From Sva-07 sp963715825 (lineage in GTDB: Bacteria; Actinomycetota; Acidimicrobiia; Acidimicrobiales; Ilumatobacteraceae), in NCBI GenBank assembly GCA_963715825.1, contig CAVQSI010000002.1:1-64000 (forward strand): 64,000 bases of DNA, given 5' to 3'. Under the pieces are notes generated by a model. The model did no database searches and was not told the DNA's origin. It saw only the letters and a program-made list of their open reading frames with translations. Below are positions 61,648 to 64,000 of this stretch, in pieces. Made by a program: the position numbers and the translations under genes. Position 1 is the stretch's first letter, and each line of letters starts with the position of its first letter.

Positions 61648-63097
61648 CCAGCGCGTCGCGATCGTCGGCGGGGGCGTCGGCGGGTTGGCGGCGGCGATCC
61701 GGCTGCGAGCACTCGGCCACGACGTCACCGTGTTCGAACGCAGCGACGTGGTCGGCGGCAAGCTCGCCACGCACGAGGCCGACGGGTACACGTTCGACAT
61801 CGGCCCGTCGCTGGTGACGCTGCCACACGTCTTCGACGATGTCTTCCGAGCCGCCGGCACGTCGCTCGACGAACAGCTCGACCTCGTCCGGCTCGACCCA
61901 CAGTTCGCCTACCACTGGACCGACGGTTCGTCGCTGGTCGTGCCCGACGGCGACGACGACACCGCCAAGGCGTTCGACGAGTTCGCCCCCGGCGCCGGCG
62001 AGCAGTGGCGAGCGTTCGACGCTCGCGGTCGGCGGATCTGGGACGTTGCCGATCGGACGTTCTTCGCCGGGCCGATGTCGAATCCTTGGTCGCTCGCGAA
62101 GCGGATGCGCTCACCGTTCGACCTCACCGCGATCGACCCGATGCGCACGCTGCACCGCTCGGCCGAGTCGTTCTTCGACGATCCCCGCCTCGTGCAGTGG
62201 GCCGGTCGCTACGCAACGTACTCGGGATCGTCGCCGTACTCGGCTCCGGCGACACTTGCCTGCATCCCCCACATCGAAGCCCGTTTCGGCTGCTGGTATC
62301 CGATGGGAGGCCTCGACGCCCTGCGCGCCGCGCTCGAACGCGTCGCACGCGACGGCGGCGTCGAGATCCGCACCGGAACAGACGTCGGGCGCATCGCCGC
62401 CCCGGAGGGCGGACCGGTGGCGGGCGTGGAGTTGGGCGACGGCGCGATCGAGCCCGCCGACATCGTCGTGGCGAACACCGACGCCGAGCACCTGTACGCC
62501 GACCTGCTCCCCGACTCGGCCGCGCTGAAGCGCGTGCGGCGGGCGAAGCGCTCGACGAGCGGCTTCGTGCTGTGTGTCGGCGCTCGCGGCCTCACCCCCG
62601 GGCTCCAGCACCACAACGTCTGGTTCTCCGACAGCTACCGCGCCGAGTACGACCGGCTCGACGCCGGCGAGTTGGCCGACGACCCGACGATCTACGCCTG
62701 CGTGTCGTCGGTGACCGATCCGAGCCAGGCACCCGACGGCTGCGAGAACTGGTTCCTGCTCGTCAACACCCCGCCCGACGTCGAGGTGGATGCCGATGCG
62801 TACGGCGACCTCGTGCTCGACCGGCTCGCCGAGCGCGGCGTCGACCTGCGACCCCGCATCGAACTCCGCCACACGATGACACCGGCCGACATCGAACGGC
62901 GCTACCGGTCTCCGGGTGGAGCGATCTACGGCACGTCGTCGAACGGCAGACGGGCCGCGTTCGTGCGGCCGACGAACCGCGGCGCCCGGCCGGGGCTGTA
63001 TCTCGTCGGCGGGTCGAGCCATCCCGGCGGGGGCCTGCCCCTCGTGACCACCAGCGCCCGGATCGTGACCGAGATGATCACCGAGGATCTCCGATGA
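61640..63097 (+). CDS. CrtD-like carotenoid desaturase
   Basis: A 485-residue CrtI-family flavoenzyme. RVAIVGGGVGGLAAAIRLRA is the dinucleotide motif; GYTFDIGPSLVTLPHVFDDV and ATYSGSSPYSAPATLACIPH follow; the C-terminal FAD motif is RPGLYLVGGSSHPGGGLPLV. It is distinct from the CrtI gene upstream, and its position after cruF suggests a 3',4'-desaturase (CrtD) acting on hydroxylated ends. GTG 61640 overlaps the cruF stop; its own stop overlaps the next gene by ATGA. Confidence 0.87.
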   Translation: MSDQRVAIVGGGVGGLAAAIRLRALGHDVTVFERSDVVGGKLATHEADGYTFDIGPSLVTLPHVFDDVFRAAGTSLDEQLDLVRLDPQFAYHWTDGSSLVVPDGDDDTAKAFDEFAPGAGEQWRAFDARGRRIWDVADRTFFAGPMSNPWSLAKRMRSPFDLTAIDPMRTLHRSAESFFDDPRLVQWAGRYATYSGSSPYSAPATLACIPHIEARFGCWYPMGGLDALRAALERVARDGGVEIRTGTDVGRIAAPEGGPVAGVELGDGAIEPADIVVANTDAEHLYADLLPDSAALKRVRRAKRSTSGFVLCVGARGLTPGLQHHNVWFSDSYRAEYDRLDAGELADDPTIYACVSSVTDPSQAPDGCENWFLLVNTPPDVEVDADAYGDLVLDRLAERGVDLRPRIELRHTMTPADIERRYRSPGGAIYGTSSNGRRAAFVRPTNRGARPGLYLVGGSSHPGGGLPLVTTSARIVTEMITEDLR

Positions 63098-64000
63098 GCG
63101 CGGCGCGGCGAGGCGTCCGGCTCGTCTCGATCGGCCTCCGCCTGACCGCCGGTGCGGTGGCGGTGACCCGCCTTGCGCAGGCAGCGGCCGTGGCGGCGCC
63201 GGTTCGTCCCACGCTCACGCCGCTGCAGTCGATCACCGTCGTCATCCCGGCCCGTGACGAAGCGAGCCGGATCGGGCCGCTGCTCGATGCGATCGTCGGT
63301 GCCCCACGTGTGAACGAGGTGATCGTCGTCGACGACCAATCGAGTGACGGCACCGCCGACATCGCCGGTCGCGCCGGCGCGACCGTGCTCAGCGGCGCCG
63401 AGCTCCCTGACGGCTGGGCCGGCAAGGCCTGGGCGCTCCAGCAGGGCGTGGCGGCAGCATCGTCGGAGTGGGTGGTCACCCTCGACGCCGACACGCGACC
63501 CGACCCTCAGCTGCCGTCGGCGCTGGTGGCGCGTGCGACGGGCGAACGGCTCGACTTCCTGACCGTCGGCGGCCGCTTCGACTGCCCGACCCCGGGGAGC
63601 CGATTCCTGCACCCGGCGATGCTCACGACGCTCGTGTACCGCTTTGGTCCGCCCGGCGCCCCCGCAGCGCGTCCGGACCGCACGATGGCGAACGGCCAGT
63701 GCATGGTGTTCGAACGCCGCCGATTCCGTGCCGCCGGCGGCATGGAGGCGGTCCGCGGCGAGGTGGTCGAGGACATCGCCTTGGCACGAAACCTCGCCGC
63801 GCAGGGCCAGCGGGTCGGCTTCCTCGACGCCAGCGAGTTGTTGAGCGTGCGGATGTTCGAGTCGTTCGGCGACGTCCTGACCGGCTGGGGTCGCTCGTTG
63901 GCGCTTCCCGGTGTGGAGCCACCCCGACGGCAACTTGTCGATCTGGCCGTGGTGCTGCTCGCCCAGGTGCTCCCCTTGCCGCGGCTGCTGATGCGTCGAG
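63094..64000 (+). CDS. Family 2 glycosyltransferase, carotenoid-type (partial)
   Basis: The first 302 codons of a membrane-linked GT2 enzyme; the gene continues beyond the window. The N-terminal helix (SIGLRLTAGAVAVTRLAQAA) leads to ITVVIPARDEASRIGPLLDA, the nucleotide-binding DDQSSDGTADIAGRAGATVL, the metal motif TLDADTRPD and a GQCMVFERR substrate segment. ED in VEDIALARN fits the catalytic base. In carotenoid clusters such enzymes add sugars to hydroxylated ends, which fits CruF upstream. Confidence 0.85.
   Translation, partial: MSAARRGVRLVSIGLRLTAGAVAVTRLAQAAAVAAPVRPTLTPLQSITVVIPARDEASRIGPLLDAIVGAPRVNEVIVVDDQSSDGTADIAGRAGATVLSGAELPDGWAGKAWALQQGVAAASSEWVVTLDADTRPDPQLPSALVARATGERLDFLTVGGRFDCPTPGSRFLHPAMLTTLVYRFGPPGAPAARPDRTMANGQCMVFERRRFRAAGGMEAVRGEVVEDIALARNLAAQGQRVGFLDASELLSVRMFESFGDVLTGWGRSLALPGVEPPRRQLVDLAVVLLAQVLPLPRLLMRR

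Overview
The window is high-GC DNA packed with genes on both strands, many of them joined by 4-base start/stop overlaps (GTGA or ATGA). A TopA with a Lys/Ala-rich tail, a SARP regulator, a small acyl-CoA carboxylase epsilon-like subunit, ClpC, DisA and an actinobacterial Flp/Tad pilus set all point to an actinobacterium. I infer an aerobic, pigmented member of Acidimicrobiia (Ilumatobacter-like). That placement is inference and was not tested.

Layout. 1-5.7 kb is a worn genomic island. It holds a tyrosine integrase broken by several frameshifts, a methyltransferase, two GNAT acetyltransferases (one frameshifted) and a second, C-terminally ruined integrase that starts 145 bp from a selenocysteine tRNA. 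5.7-7.8 kb encodes a pair of membrane PH-domain proteins. 7.95-11.9 kb is a Flp/Tad pilus operon, followed by a STAS protein, an iron-sulfur photolyase and a frameshifted DUF952 gene. 14.3-17.4 kb is one large SARP regulator on the minus strand. 17.5-22 kb holds a DUF427 gene, rsgA and topA. 22.2-26 kb pairs an iron-uptake unit (efeU plus a cupredoxin lipoprotein behind an iron box) with a sulfide-oxidation and sulfur-relay operon (SQR, TusE/DsrC-like, DsrE2). 26.2-34.8 kb is housekeeping: tmk, holB, clpC, a lipoprotein, a DsbA-fold protein, radA and disA.

34.9-42.3 kb carries acyl-CoA genes: a ccr-HAD-GH18-thiolase operon, a CopC-CopD copper protein and a second thiolase. 42.4-45.3 kb has a candidate structured small RNA, recR and dnaX. 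45.3-50.4 kb has a lipoprotein, a second CopC-CopD-like protein lacking the usual copper ligands, an ATP-dependent DNA ligase and an acyl-CoA carboxylase beta subunit. 50.4-56.4 kb has two RDD membrane proteins flanking the epsilon-like subunit, a metallophosphoesterase, rmuC and xseAB. 56.5-64 kb is a MaoC-like gene and a carotenoid cluster (GGPP synthase, crtI, crtB, cruF, crtD-like, glycosyltransferase) that runs off the right edge.

Two patterns cut across the genes. First, at least three related types of intergenic palindrome recur (22.0, 23.8, 34.8, 39.4, 41.1 and 60.9 kb). Several share a stem of about 18 bp and a 7-nt loop, and one appears to be a hybrid of two types. Second, five otherwise intact conserved genes each carry exactly one +1 frameshift. 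This most likely reflects base-calling errors in the assembly, but should be checked before any of them is called a pseudogene.
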